Below, one piece after another: positions 6,588 to 14,586 of a stretch of DNA of 32,819 nt. The stretch is from Clostridia bacterium. GTDB taxonomy: Bacteria > Bacillota > Clostridia > Oscillospirales > CAG-272. Made by a program: the position numbers and the translations under genes. The stretch is taken from NCBI GenBank assembly GCA_017461055.1, contig JAFTZI010000015.1, forward strand, positions 1 to 32,819, in the 5' to 3' direction. The notes under the pieces were generated by a model. It did not search any database, was not told where the DNA came from, and saw only the letters and a program-made list of their open reading frames with translations. Positions within the stretch are counted from its first letter, which is position 1; the number at the start of each line of letters is the position of its first letter.

Positions 6588-7694
6588 TTATTCACCATAA
6601 AGCTCGGTAACTATTGCGTTTCTTTCACTTGCGTAGTCACATATATATCCAGGACCAACGCTTTCTCTACCCTCCATGTTACCAACAGGTAATGCTTCAA
6701 TAGAGCCAAGAACGGATGTACCGACTTCTATAAGAGCGCCAACGTCCTCTCTTACAACATATACTGTTGTTTCATCAAGAGCCATATCCAAAGCAGTCTT
6801 AATACCGCCAAAGCCCTTTTCAAAAATTGCTGTGGTGAGCTGAGAAAGAACTGTGTTAGCGGCATTTGCCTTACCGTCGCCTGCGCCTCTTAAATAAGCA
6901 AGCGTCTGCTTACCGTCAAGAACAATTCTGCCCTTTTCCAATTTGACAGGCTGTGCCATATCGTCACCGCTCAAGCCCTTGGATTCATTAAATGATGCAA
7001 TGTCGCTATTAATCTTATCAATTTCATCATTGTCAGCACTAATTGTAATCGCTCCGAATTCATCTATCATTTCAACAAAGGCTGACATATTCAAGCTAAC
7101 GAAGCCGTCAATTTGAACACCGTAGTTTTGAGAAATGGTATCTGTCATAAGCAATGGACCGCCTAAAAGGTACGCATCACTTAAAGGTCCTACACCAACG
7201 GATGGAATGTATACAAGCATTCTTGTTTCAAAAGCAAGATATGTAACATGCTCCTTTTCCTTGTCAACAGAAGCGAGCATTATAATATCTGCACTTGCGT
7301 CATTTGATTCACCAAACTGGTCAACACCGTAAATGGCGTATGTATATACGTTTTCATCGTTCTTCATATCAGAAGCGGAGCGCGCATAGTTCAACAGAAC
7401 CGCATCGTAAGCCTTATGAAGCTCCTCGTTCTTTGAATAATATGCTTCATTATCTACGTATAACGGCATTTGGCTAAGCTTTTCCTGATTTATTACCCAT
7501 TCGCCCTCAAACACCGTCACCTTTTCAAAGTAGCTGTTAATAACCACATTGACAACTAAAAGAATCAGTGTAAGAACAGCTAACACAATCAAAGCTATGA
7601 TGGCAGCCTTTTTGAATGGGAATCCTCGCTTAGAATTAGCTAAAACTGAATTTTCTGCTATTGCAGCATTATTTGTGCTTTTAATATCACTCAT
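6588..7694 (-). CDS. LytR-CpsA-Psr (LCP) family protein with a degenerate active site
   Basis: LCP proteins transfer lipid-linked glycopolymers (teichoic acid, capsule) to peptidoglycan outside the cell. This 368-residue protein has a cytoplasmic N-terminus, one membrane anchor (about residues 30-52) and an extracytoplasmic LCP domain. Recognisable blocks are YAIYGVDQFG, the IPSVGVGPLSDAYLLGG stretch (normally IPG...KLNxAY..GG), YGVQIDGFVSLNMSAFVEMIDEFGAI and TLAYLRGAGDG. The usual PRDT-type sequence reads ETRML, and the GR..RQ segment after the LR motif reads GKANAANTV, so phosphate-binding Arg/Asp residues appear missing. ATG 7694 was preferred over an upstream in-frame start because it directly follows GGAGGAGG. 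It may be a non-catalytic or regulatory LCP. Confidence 0.85.
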   Translation of the reverse strand: MSDIKSTNNAAIAENSVLANSKRGFPFKKAAIIALIVLAVLTLILLVVNVVINSYFEKVTVFEGEWVINQEKLSQMPLYVDNEAYYSKNEELHKAYDAVLLNYARSASDMKNDENVYTYAIYGVDQFGESNDASADIIMLASVDKEKEHVTYLAFETRMLVYIPSVGVGPLSDAYLLGGPLLMTDTISQNYGVQIDGFVSLNMSAFVEMIDEFGAITISADNDEIDKINSDIASFNESKGLSGDDMAQPVKLEKGRIVLDGKQTLAYLRGAGDGKANAANTVLSQLTTAIFEKGFGGIKTALDMALDETTVYVVREDVGALIEVGTSVLGSIEALPVGNMEGRESVGPGYICDYASERNAIVTELYGE

Positions 7695-7736
7695 TGCGAA
7701 TCCTCCTCCTAAAATTAAGAGTATATTATATATTAA

Positions 7737-7765
7737 ATTATATAACAAATTAAAAGGGTTGTCAA
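7737..7765 (-). promoter_or_regulatory. Promoter of the LCP-family gene
   Basis: Perfect TTGACA, 17 bases and perfect TATAAT on the minus strand, about 45 bases upstream of the start codon. One of the strongest promoter matches in the window. Confidence 0.8.
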
Positions 7766-7798
7766 CACTTTTTTAGCATAAAAGCATAAAATGTTTCC

Positions 7799-8788
7799 CT
7801 ATTTTTTGAATTCCTTTAAGAAATAAATGCTGTTTTCGTCAAGACATATAGTTTTTTGGTTGAGATAGGATATACTATCATCCACTGTTTCAAATGTGAG
7901 CTTATAGGAATACAGGGCTTGGTGCTTATAGCCTTGCCTTCTGTCCTTTTCGTTTATTCCGTATTTTCCGTCGCCTAAAAGCGGGTTTCCGATTGATGCC
8001 ATATGAGCCCTTATTTGATGGGTTCTTCCTGTGACAAGCTCGATTTCGACCAAGGAAATGTCCTTTTCGCGATTGTAGAAAATTGACTTGTATTTAGTTA
8101 TGATTTCCTTTGCTCCCTGTACCTTGTTTTTCAAAACACGAACCTTGTTGTTTTTGCTGTCTTTTATCAAAAAGTCGCACAGAGTGTCTGCTTTTTTAGG
8201 TAATGAACCATGAACCGCACACAAATATTTCTTTGTGATTTTGTTGTTTTTTATTCTTTCATTAACATCACGCAGCGTTGCCGCATTTTTTGCGGAAATT
8301 ACTATTCCTCCGGTATTTCTGTCTATACGGTTGCAAAGCGCGGGGGAGAAGGAATTTTCGTTATTCGGAACATATTCACCCTTTTGAGCAAGATATGCTT
8401 GAATGTGGTAAATTAGCGTGTTTCTGTCCTTTACATCTCCGTCACCGCTGACCGTACCGTCACCGTCACCGCTATGGACTAAAATTCCCGGTGCTTTATC
8501 ACATATTAAAAGGTTTTCGTCCTCATATACGATTTTCAGATCGGTTTTAATGCTCAAAAGCTCGTTGTCTGTAATTTTTTCGGAAAACAGGTCCTCGTTT
8601 AAGAACATTTGAACGGTATCGCCTTCATTTAAAATTTGCTTCTGCTCAGCTCTTTTTCTGTTAACCTTGATTTTTTTCAAGCGAATTGCCTTATACATTA
8701 AGGAAATGGGCATACCCTTAACTGCCTTTTGCACAAATTTATCAAGGCGCTGTCCTGCGTCATTTGAATTGATTTTAAATTCTCTCAT
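7799..8788 (-). CDS. RluA-family 23S rRNA pseudouridine synthase
   Basis: It isomerises specific uridines in rRNA to pseudouridine. The 329-residue protein begins with an S4 RNA-binding domain (AGQRLDKFVQK, about residues 11-65). The catalytic domain has NRIDRNTGGIVISAK, the HRLDxxTSG motif with the catalytic Asp, and TGRTHQIRAHMASIGNPLLGDGKYG. Length and order fit the RluC/RluD branch; which uridine is modified cannot be told. ATG 8788 is preceded by AGAGG. It has its own promoter and runs divergently from mtaB. Confidence 0.93.
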   Translation of the reverse strand: MREFKINSNDAGQRLDKFVQKAVKGMPISLMYKAIRLKKIKVNRKRAEQKQILNEGDTVQMFLNEDLFSEKITDNELLSIKTDLKIVYEDENLLICDKAPGILVHSGDGDGTVSGDGDVKDRNTLIYHIQAYLAQKGEYVPNNENSFSPALCNRIDRNTGGIVISAKNAATLRDVNERIKNNKITKKYLCAVHGSLPKKADTLCDFLIKDSKNNKVRVLKNKVQGAKEIITKYKSIFYNREKDISLVEIELVTGRTHQIRAHMASIGNPLLGDGKYGINEKDRRQGYKHQALYSYKLTFETVDDSISYLNQKTICLDENSIYFLKEFKK

Positions 8789-8819
8789 TTTTCCTCTGAA
8801 TTGTTTGATTTATACCTAT

Positions 8820-8848
8820 ATTATAAGGTGCTTTTTCTTAGTTTTCAA
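8820..8848 (-). promoter_or_regulatory. Promoter of the pseudouridine synthase gene
   Basis: TTGAAA, 17 bases and TATAAT on the minus strand, about 30 bases upstream of the ATG; back-to-back with the mtaB promoter. Confidence 0.65.
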
Positions 8849-8867
8849 GTGAATTTTTATTTTTTTA

Positions 8868-8896
8868 TTTACAAGCACCGTTTTTTGTGCTAAAAT
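8868..8896 (+). promoter_or_regulatory. Promoter of mtaB
   Basis: TTTACA, 17 bases and TAAAAT, about 50 bases upstream of the chosen mtaB start. Confidence 0.6.
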
Positions 8897-8944
8897 ACTT
8901 AAAATCGTATTTTGATGGGTTGCCTTTGGTTAAGGGGGGATTGT

Positions 8945-10252
8945 ATGCTTAAGGCTTGTATATACACACTTGGTTGCAGGGTGAACCAATATGAAAGCGA
9001 TGCTATTGCCAAGGAGCTTAAGGACAACGGTGTTTCTATCGTTAATTCAAGCGAGGCTTGTGATATCTGCATTATTAACACCTGCTCCGTAACCGGCGAA
9101 AGTGACCGAAAATCCAAGCAAATCATTCGCAGATTGATTAACAAAAATCCCAATGCTGTTATTATTGTTACAGGCTGTTATTCTCAAATCAATCCACAGG
9201 ATGCATTAAATATCAAAGGGGTTAATCTTGTTTGCGGAAACAACGACAAATCCAAAATAGCAAAAAAGGCTTTGGAGCTTGTAAAAAACAGGTCTTTAAA
9301 TTGTGAGTTATTTGAGTCAGACCTATACTGTGGCAAATTTGACACTATGAGTGCAGGCGCTCCCTTGTCACGAACAAGAGGCTTTATTAAGATACAGGAC
9401 GGATGTAATTCCAAGTGTGCGTATTGCATCATACCCTACGCGCGAGGAAGTGTTCGCTCTGATTCAAGAGAGAACATTTTAGCCGAGGCTAATAAAATAG
9501 TTGGCGAGGGCTGCTTGGAAATTGTTTTAACGGGAATTGAGACCGCCGCGTACGGAACAGACCTGAAAAACGGATACTCCCTCGGGGATTTATTAGAAGA
9601 GGTCAACGGAATTGACGGTCTTAAAAGAATACGCTTAGGCTCTCTGGACCCTTCTTCCATTACCAAGGAATTCGTTGATAAAATTAAGACTTTAGACAAG
9701 GTAATGCCACATTTTCACATTTCTATGCAAAGCGGTTGCACAAAAACCTTAAATGAGATGAAGCGAAAATATAACATTGATATGGCAGAGAAAAACATTC
9801 ACTACTTGAAGGAATGTTTTCCTGACCTTATGCTGTCTGCCGATGTTATAACGGGCTTTCCTAACGAAAGTGATGAGGACTTTTGTAAAACTCTCGAATT
9901 TTTCAAGGATGAGGAATTCTTGCATTTGCACATTTTCCCTTATTCAAAAAGAGCAGGCACTGTGGCGGCAACTATGAAAAATCAAGTACCCGAAGCTATT
10001 AAAAAAGAACGCTTGCATATGCTCGAGGAGCAACAAAAAATGATTAAGTGCAAGCTTTTAGGTGATTTTATTTTGAATAACGGTTCCACCGAGGTTTTAT
10101 TTGAAAGCTATGATGGGGAGTATATTCTTGGTCATACGCCTAACTTTATCGAGGTTAAGGTTAAAAGCGACCTTGCCCGTGGCAATCAAATACTGAATGT
10201 GAAAATGACACATACCGATGGCGAGTACGTTTTTGGTGAGATTATAGAATAA
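8945..10252 (+). CDS. mtaB: tRNA t6A37 methylthiotransferase
   Basis: This radical-SAM enzyme converts t6A to ms2t6A at position 37 of ANN-decoding tRNAs. The 435-residue protein has the UPF0004 domain with three cluster-binding cysteines (C11 in YTLGCRVNQYE, C47, C78), the radical SAM motif CNSKCAYC (C154, C158, C161) and a C-terminal TRAM-like domain (about 370-435). YTLGCRVNQYESDA is characteristic of MtaB rather than MiaB or RimO. I chose ATG 8945, which follows AAGGGGGG, over an upstream in-frame ATG at 8912. The stop codon lies inside the left inverted repeat of the element that follows. Confidence 0.93.
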   Translation: MLKACIYTLGCRVNQYESDAIAKELKDNGVSIVNSSEACDICIINTCSVTGESDRKSKQIIRRLINKNPNAVIIVTGCYSQINPQDALNIKGVNLVCGNNDKSKIAKKALELVKNRSLNCELFESDLYCGKFDTMSAGAPLSRTRGFIKIQDGCNSKCAYCIIPYARGSVRSDSRENILAEANKIVGEGCLEIVLTGIETAAYGTDLKNGYSLGDLLEEVNGIDGLKRIRLGSLDPSSITKEFVDKIKTLDKVMPHFHISMQSGCTKTLNEMKRKYNIDMAEKNIHYLKECFPDLMLSADVITGFPNESDEDFCKTLEFFKDEEFLHLHIFPYSKRAGTVAATMKNQVPEAIKKERLHMLEEQQKMIKCKLLGDFILNNGSTEVLFESYDGEYILGHTPNFIEVKVKSDLARGNQILNVKMTHTDGEYVFGEIIE

Positions 10253-10269
10253 AAAATACACACTCTTTA

Positions 10270-10480
10270 GCGTGTTATCCTTAACGGAGAACACGCATCG
10301 AGATAAATCCTGATGGGATTTTCGATATGTTGCTGACGCAACTCGATATGCCTACGGCTCGGTATGTTTGCTACGCAAACGAGGGATTTATCTCATATCG
10401 AATTGGCGCGGAGCGACAATATATCGAGCTTGAGCGCAACGAAAGCATATCGAGTCAACAAAGTTGACATATCGACAGAA
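10270..10480. repeat. Hairpin array C
   Basis: This is a third array of short hairpins, each with a 3-4-base loop, separated by CGATATG on the left arm and CATATCGA on the right. Its construction matches the two arrays beside tRNA-Arg, but its linker is different. No open reading frame of interest runs through it. Confidence 0.65.
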
Positions 10481-10488
10481 GGAAAAAC

Positions 10489-10532
10489 AAGAGCAAGAAT
10501 AGAAGGATTTGTTTCCTTTTACTCTTGCTCTT
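10489..10532. terminator. Terminator-like stem between convergent genes
   Basis: AAGAGCAAGA and TCTTGCTCTT enclose a partly paired inner segment (GAAGGA/TTCCTT). The same GAGCAAGAG/CTCTTGCTC arms form the terminator at 29282-29314. It can stop mtaB and, in reverse, the NfeD-SPFH transcript. Confidence 0.6.
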
Positions 10533-10540
10533 TCTGCTTG

Positions 10541-10641
10541 TAATATGGGTTTGGGCTTAGCCATTTTGCGTTTGACTAGTCAAATGCGATGCTTGCACTT
10601 TTGTCAAAGTGTAAATTTTCCGCTAAGAATATCACCCATTG
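10541..10641. ncRNA. Structured non-coding segment, unidentified
   Basis: An outer stem (ATGGGT/ACCCAT) and an inner stem (CTTAGC/GCTAAG) enclose two hairpins. One is the 20-base near-palindrome at 10568-10587 around TTTGACTAGTCAAA; the other is CACTTT/AAAGTG. The sequence GTCAAA occurs in both, so TTTGAC could pair with either. No known RNA family is recognised; it may simply be part of the repeat element. Confidence 0.3.
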
Positions 10642-10661
10642 ATTAAGTGTGTATTTTTCAT

Positions 10662-11588
10662 TTATTTGTTGTCCGTTTTAGTGCTTTCGGCGAGTGTATT
10701 TACTAAGCCTACAACGCCTTGAAGGTCGCTTGGAATAATAACCTTAGTTGCTTGACCGTCTGCTACCTTTTCAAAGGACTCAAGCTTTTTAAGGGTTAAA
10801 TATTCGCCACTTGGAGCAGCCTCGTTAATAAGACGGATTGACTCCGCTTGCGCTTGATTGATTTTAAGAATAGCCTCTGCTTCACCCTCGGCTCTTCTGA
10901 TTCTTGCTTCCTTTTCAGCCTCTGCGTGAAGGATTGCCGCCTGCTTTTCAGCCTCGGCAGTTAAAATTTGGCTTTCCTTTTTACCCTGCGCTACAAGAAT
11001 GTTACTGGACTTTTCACCCTCTGCACGAAGAATTGCCTCACGTCTTTGACGCTCAGCCTTCATTTGCTTTTCCATTGCATCCTGAATTTCTGCAGGTGGC
11101 TTAATGTTCTTAAGCTCTACTCTGTTTATTTTAATGCCCCAGGGGTCTGTTGCCTCGTCAAGAATAGAACGAATTTTTGCATTTATTGTATCTCTTGAGG
11201 TTAATGTATTGTCAAGCTCCAAATCACCTATGATATTACGGAGTGTTGTGGCTGTTAGGTTTTCGATTGCGGCAATTGGATTTTCAACACCGTAAGCAAA
11301 GAGCTTCGGGTCTGTTATTTGGAAAAACACAACTGTGTCAATCTGCATTGTTACATTGTCCTTGGTAATAACGGGCTGGGGTGGGAAATCTGCCACCTGC
11401 TCCTTCAATGAAACCTGCTTTGAAACCTTATCTAATACCGGAATCAAGAAGTGCAAGCCTGTGTCCCAAGTGCAAAGATAAGCACCAAGACGCTCTATTA
11501 CATAAGCCTTTGATTGAGGTACAACCTTAATGTTTAAGATTACTACCACGATTGCGAAAATGACGATAATTACAGGAATTAACCACAT
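10662..11588 (-). CDS. SPFH/band-7 membrane scaffold protein (QmcA/stomatin-like)
   Basis: This 308-residue protein has an N-terminal membrane segment (residues 2-22) and a band-7 domain (KVVPQSKAYVIERLGAY, then DTVVFFQITDPKLFAYGVENP). A long Ala/Glu-rich coiled coil (about 175-255, repeated AEAEKQA/AEGE units) precedes the C-terminal tail. Such proteins form oligomeric scaffolds in ordered membrane domains. It starts four bases after the NfeD gene stop, whose TGA lies within the AAGGTTGA ribosome site, so the two are coupled. SPFH/NfeD pairing is a conserved arrangement. The stop lies at the edge of the inverted repeat element. Confidence 0.92.
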   Translation of the reverse strand: MWLIPVIIVIFAIVVVILNIKVVPQSKAYVIERLGAYLCTWDTGLHFLIPVLDKVSKQVSLKEQVADFPPQPVITKDNVTMQIDTVVFFQITDPKLFAYGVENPIAAIENLTATTLRNIIGDLELDNTLTSRDTINAKIRSILDEATDPWGIKINRVELKNIKPPAEIQDAMEKQMKAERQRREAILRAEGEKSSNILVAQGKKESQILTAEAEKQAAILHAEAEKEARIRRAEGEAEAILKINQAQAESIRLINEAAPSGEYLTLKKLESFEKVADGQATKVIIPSDLQGVVGLVNTLAESTKTDNK

Positions 11589-11592
11589 AAAA

Positions 11593-12039
11593 TCAACCTT
11601 CCTTTTCTTTTATTGAAACAACGGTTTTATTTCCGTTGATTTCTTCAACTATTACTACTGTATCAACAGGGATTACACTTTCATCCCTCGAGCGCGCGCT
11701 CCAAATTAAGCCATTTAGCTTGACAGCGCCTTGAGCCTTAACATTGTCAATTTCCTCTGTTACTATCGCTTCCTTGCCGATTATTAAATCCAAGTTTGTT
11801 TTATTACCCTCTCCGCTTTTGGAAAGAAGCTTTTTTGCAAGAGGTCTTGTTACAATTAGCAATACAAGGGAAACTACTGCAAAAATTACAACCTGCCAAA
11901 CAATTCCGATGTCCTGAAAAATCACCTTAACAATTGCTGTAATTCCTGCACCTATGGAAAACCATAAGGAAAGAAGCTGAGTAGTAGAAAGCTCTATTAC
12001 CATAAGCGCTATTGCAAGCGCAAGCCAAAACCATGCCAT
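11593..12039 (-). CDS. NfeD-like membrane protein with OB-fold tail
   Basis: This 148-residue partner of SPFH proteins has two or three transmembrane segments in the first ~70 residues (MAWFWLALAIALMVIEL..., then a VVIFAVVSLVLLIV helix). The C-terminal NfeD OB-fold (about 85-145) has IGKEAIVTEEIDN, GAVKLNGLIWSARS and VDTVVIVEEINGN, the usual GxVxxxGxxWxA pattern. It belongs to the short NfeD1b-type class lacking a protease domain. ATG 12039 follows AAAGGAGG. It is first in the operon, under a strong promoter. Confidence 0.9.
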   Translation of the reverse strand: MAWFWLALAIALMVIELSTTQLLSLWFSIGAGITAIVKVIFQDIGIVWQVVIFAVVSLVLLIVTRPLAKKLLSKSGEGNKTNLDLIIGKEAIVTEEIDNVKAQGAVKLNGLIWSARSRDESVIPVDTVVIVEEINGNKTVVSIKEKEG

Positions 12040-12074
12040 ATATATTCCTCCTTTGGCTTTTTTCTTGTATCTTT

Positions 12075-12103
12075 AGTATACGATATTTATTTCAGTTTGT
12101 CAA
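12075..12103 (-). promoter_or_regulatory. Promoter of the NfeD-SPFH operon
   Basis: TTGACA, 17 bases and TATACT on the minus strand, about 35 bases upstream of the NfeD ATG and directly downstream of the polysaccharide operon's last stop codon. Confidence 0.75.
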
Positions 12104-12117
12104 TAGACACAGGGTTG

Positions 12118-13158
12118 TTATTTTACAACTGACGGTTGATTTTTTGACAGTCTTGAAAGATATATTTCCATATTTTCGGAATAAGCGCTTTCCAAGCTGT
12201 ATTTATCTGTACCGTAATCTACTCTGCATATATCTGTATTCGTCAAAACGCCAATGTATTCCTTAACGTTATTAAGAGTATACAGGGAGCTTTTTGACAA
12301 AAGGTCACTGTGTCCCTTTATGTTGCTTGCAACAATTGGCTTTTTTAAATGCATAGCCTCCATTATATTAAACGGAAGTCCCTCAATTTTTGAAGCGGAC
12401 ACATATATATCACAGCCTAAGATATATTCATATGCCTTTTTGGTAAAGCCTGTAATAAATACTCTGTCTTGTATACCCTCTTTTTTTATGTAGCTTTCGA
12501 TTTTCTCTCGTCCGTCTCCGTCGCCCACTAGGGTTAAGGTATAATCTGGCAAGTGCTTCATTGCCTTGACTAAGAACATTTGATTTTTCCTTTTACTGAT
12601 TTCGCCAACGAAGGCAAGAGAGATTTTGTCCTTGTCTGCCTTTTCGATTTTTGTGTCACATTCTCTAAAGCTAACACCCATACCGCAAGAAAAATACACG
12701 TTGCCCTTGCAAAGCTTGTTTTCCGAAGCTATTTTGTAGTCCTCTTCATTCATAACAACGATATCATCTGTTTGATTTTTAAGCATTTTTTCACAGGCAA
12801 GATATATCTTGTTATGAAAAAATCCGCAGCTGCCGCCAAACAGATAGCCGTGAACGGTATTTATTACGTACGGCCTTTTCTTAACACCTCTTAATGCCAT
12901 TCTTACCCAAAAGGCGGCAAGAGATGTGTGTAAATAAACTGCGTCAAAGTTTTCCTTGTTCAGTATTTCTCTAATTTTGTATGAAAGCTTAAGGTTTTTA
13001 AGAGAAAGAGAACGCTTTTTAAAATCTATATTAAAGTCCGCTCCCTCTCCGCTTGCCATTACAAGGACATTATGTCCCTCTGCCTTAAAGCCCTCTATGT
13101 ACGGACGGTGAAAGTTATTTATATGCACCATATTTGATGCGACAATTAATATTTTCAT
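12118..13158 (-). CDS. Glycosyltransferase family 4
   Basis: This 346-residue GT-B glycosyltransferase is likely to add a sugar to a lipid-linked intermediate at the cytoplasmic face. The N-terminal domain has MKILIVASNMVHINNFHRPY, FDAVYLHTSLAAFW and NTVHGYLFG. The C-terminal GT4 domain has LAFVGEISKRKNQ, LVGDGDGREKIE and EGLPFNIMEAMHLKKPIVAS, containing the EX7E-type donor-binding motif. It overlaps the upstream sugar-transferase gene by four bases (ATGA) and ends the polysaccharide operon. EpsD/CapM-type enzymes of this length commonly follow an initiating transferase. Donor and acceptor are not identifiable. Confidence 0.9.
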   Translation of the reverse strand: MKILIVASNMVHINNFHRPYIEGFKAEGHNVLVMASGEGADFNIDFKKRSLSLKNLKLSYKIREILNKENFDAVYLHTSLAAFWVRMALRGVKKRPYVINTVHGYLFGGSCGFFHNKIYLACEKMLKNQTDDIVVMNEEDYKIASENKLCKGNVYFSCGMGVSFRECDTKIEKADKDKISLAFVGEISKRKNQMFLVKAMKHLPDYTLTLVGDGDGREKIESYIKKEGIQDRVFITGFTKKAYEYILGCDIYVSASKIEGLPFNIMEAMHLKKPIVASNIKGHSDLLSKSSLYTLNNVKEYIGVLTNTDICRVDYGTDKYSLESAYSENMEIYLSRLSKNQPSVVK

Positions 13159-14525
13159 TTTACGTATTTTTCGTTTCTGTTAAACATTTTAAACGGTGTT
13201 GACACCAAAATTTTTATATCATTGAATAAGGACCAGTTTTCAATGTACTTAATGTCCATTTCAATTCTGCCCTCAATAGATGTGTCTCCTCTGAATCCGT
13301 AAATTTGCGCAAGTCCTGTTATACCCGGCTTTACCTGATGCTTTACCTTATAAAGCGGAATTGACTTGGAGTATTCCTCAACAAAGGTAGGAAGCTCAGG
13401 CCTTGGACCTACAATTGACATACTTCCGAAAAGAACGTTAAAAAACTGCGGAAGCTCATCAATGCCTGTTTTACGCATAAAGGTGCCGAATCTTGTTTTT
13501 CTTTTATCGGTTGGTGTTGTCCATGCGGTTTGCTCCTGCTCATTTACTCTCATTGAACGGAACTTATACATTGTAAATTTCTTGTTGTTTTTGCCTACTC
13601 TTTCCTGCTTGAATATAACAGGTCCCTTTGATGAAAGCTTAACTCCTATGGCTGCCACAAGCATAATAGGCGAGGTTAAAACTATCATAATTAAGGAAAT
13701 TATTATGTCCATAACCCTTTTTATTGCTGCATTTGCAGGATTGTCAAGAGGAATATCTCTTGTATTGATTACGGGCAAGCCGCCTACCATATCAACCTGG
13801 CATTTGGACTTAAAGTACTTATATATATGCGGAACAATTGATGTGCGCACGCCTGCCCTGTTGCAAGAGTCCACAATGCTTTGTATCATATGCTCCTTAT
13901 CGGTTGGCAAAGCTATTACAACCTCATATGGATTTACGCTTGACAAAATAGCTTCAAGGTCATCGTAGTTACCCAAAACATTAATGTCCTCACCGCTTCC
14001 GTCACATATATAGCCCTCTACTGAATATCCGTAGTGTGGATTGTCCTTTATCTGCTTTTCATATTCAAGGGCTCCGCTTCCGTTACCTACTATCAAAACG
14101 GTTTTTCTATGCTTTTGGCTTTTTCTTATGCTGTGTGATATTTTTACATATAAAACCTTTTTAATTGTCAATGCGAAGAAGGAAAACACTGCGGAGATAA
14201 ACAACAGCTCATAATATTCGGTTCTGTTAGGAGCCAGTAAAACAATTACAAGGAGCATAGCGCACACCAAGAATAGCTGAACACCTGCTAATCTTGATAT
14301 TGTTTTATGTAGCTTTTCAAATATTGCCAAGGAGTACATATCGCAAGCAAAATATACAAGTATAGAGCCGGCAACCGATATTAAGGAAATTATTAATGAG
14401 TTTTGGTTGAAAATATTTAAGTCTCTGTCTAAAATCAAAATTGCCAGGTAAACTGCGCCTGTATTGATTATTAAATCAAGTAATATGTTGCAAAACACCG
14501 CTGTTTTTCCAAAATTTTGCTTCAT
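13155..14525 (-). CDS. Polyprenyl-phosphate sugar-phosphate transferase (initiating enzyme)
   Basis: This 456-residue polytopic enzyme transfers a sugar-1-phosphate from UDP-sugar to undecaprenyl phosphate, the first committed step of a surface glycan. Four or five membrane helices lie in the first ~125 residues. A CoA-binding-like Rossmann segment follows (KTVLIVGNGSGALEYEKQI, about 143-161). The bacterial sugar-transferase domain has KRVMDIIISLI, FKQERVGKNNKKFTMYKFRSM, KTGIDELPQFFNVLFGSMSIVGPRPELP and GITGLAQIYGFRG. It is full length for the WbaP/CpsE class. ATG 14525 follows GGAGGGG. The Glc-1-P or Gal-1-P choice is not readable from sequence. Confidence 0.93.
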   Translation of the reverse strand: MKQNFGKTAVFCNILLDLIINTGAVYLAILILDRDLNIFNQNSLIISLISVAGSILVYFACDMYSLAIFEKLHKTISRLAGVQLFLVCAMLLVIVLLAPNRTEYYELLFISAVFSFFALTIKKVLYVKISHSIRKSQKHRKTVLIVGNGSGALEYEKQIKDNPHYGYSVEGYICDGSGEDINVLGNYDDLEAILSSVNPYEVVIALPTDKEHMIQSIVDSCNRAGVRTSIVPHIYKYFKSKCQVDMVGGLPVINTRDIPLDNPANAAIKRVMDIIISLIMIVLTSPIMLVAAIGVKLSSKGPVIFKQERVGKNNKKFTMYKFRSMRVNEQEQTAWTTPTDKRKTRFGTFMRKTGIDELPQFFNVLFGSMSIVGPRPELPTFVEEYSKSIPLYKVKHQVKPGITGLAQIYGFRGDTSIEGRIEMDIKYIENWSLFNDIKILVSTPFKMFNRNEKYVK

Positions 14526-14548
14526 TTTGTCCCCTCCTTTTCAATAAT

Positions 14549-14582
14549 AGCCTGACGAGATGCATAAAGTCCTCGCCAGGCT
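14549..14582 (-). other. Intercistronic hairpin in the polysaccharide operon
   Basis: AGCCTGGCGAG pairs with CTCGTCAGGCT (one G-U pair) between the Wzt-like stop and the next gene. No good T-run follows on the minus strand, so it is more likely an mRNA-processing, stability or partial-attenuation element than a full terminator. Confidence 0.5.
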
Positions 14583-14586
14583 GTCC

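Larger units (their letters stand above)
10248..10662. mobile_element. Candidate miniature element: inverted-repeat-bounded hairpin array
   Basis: The gene-free gap between mtaB and the SPFH gene is bounded by AATAAAAAATACACACT (10248-10264) and its near-exact complement (10646-10662), 16 of 17 bases matching. Both flanking stop codons lie in or next to these repeats. Inside are an 11-bp inverted repeat (GAGATAAATCC/GGATTTATCTC), hairpins such as GTTGC/GCAAC, GTTTGC/GCAAAC and GTCAAC/GTTGAC joined by CGATATG or CATATCGA linkers, a terminator-like stem and a further folded segment. No transposase or clear target duplication was seen. It may be a MITE-like insertion, or a large bidirectional termination structure. 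Confidence 0.45.

Noticed and set aside
7799..8788. S4-domain protein as a tRNA synthetase or ribosomal protein
   Set aside because: The full-length RluA catalytic motifs follow the S4 domain, so it is a pseudouridine synthase.
13366..13968. 200-codon open frame on the plus strand
   Set aside because: It is antisense to the conserved sugar-transferase domain, with no ribosome site and no recognisable protein features.
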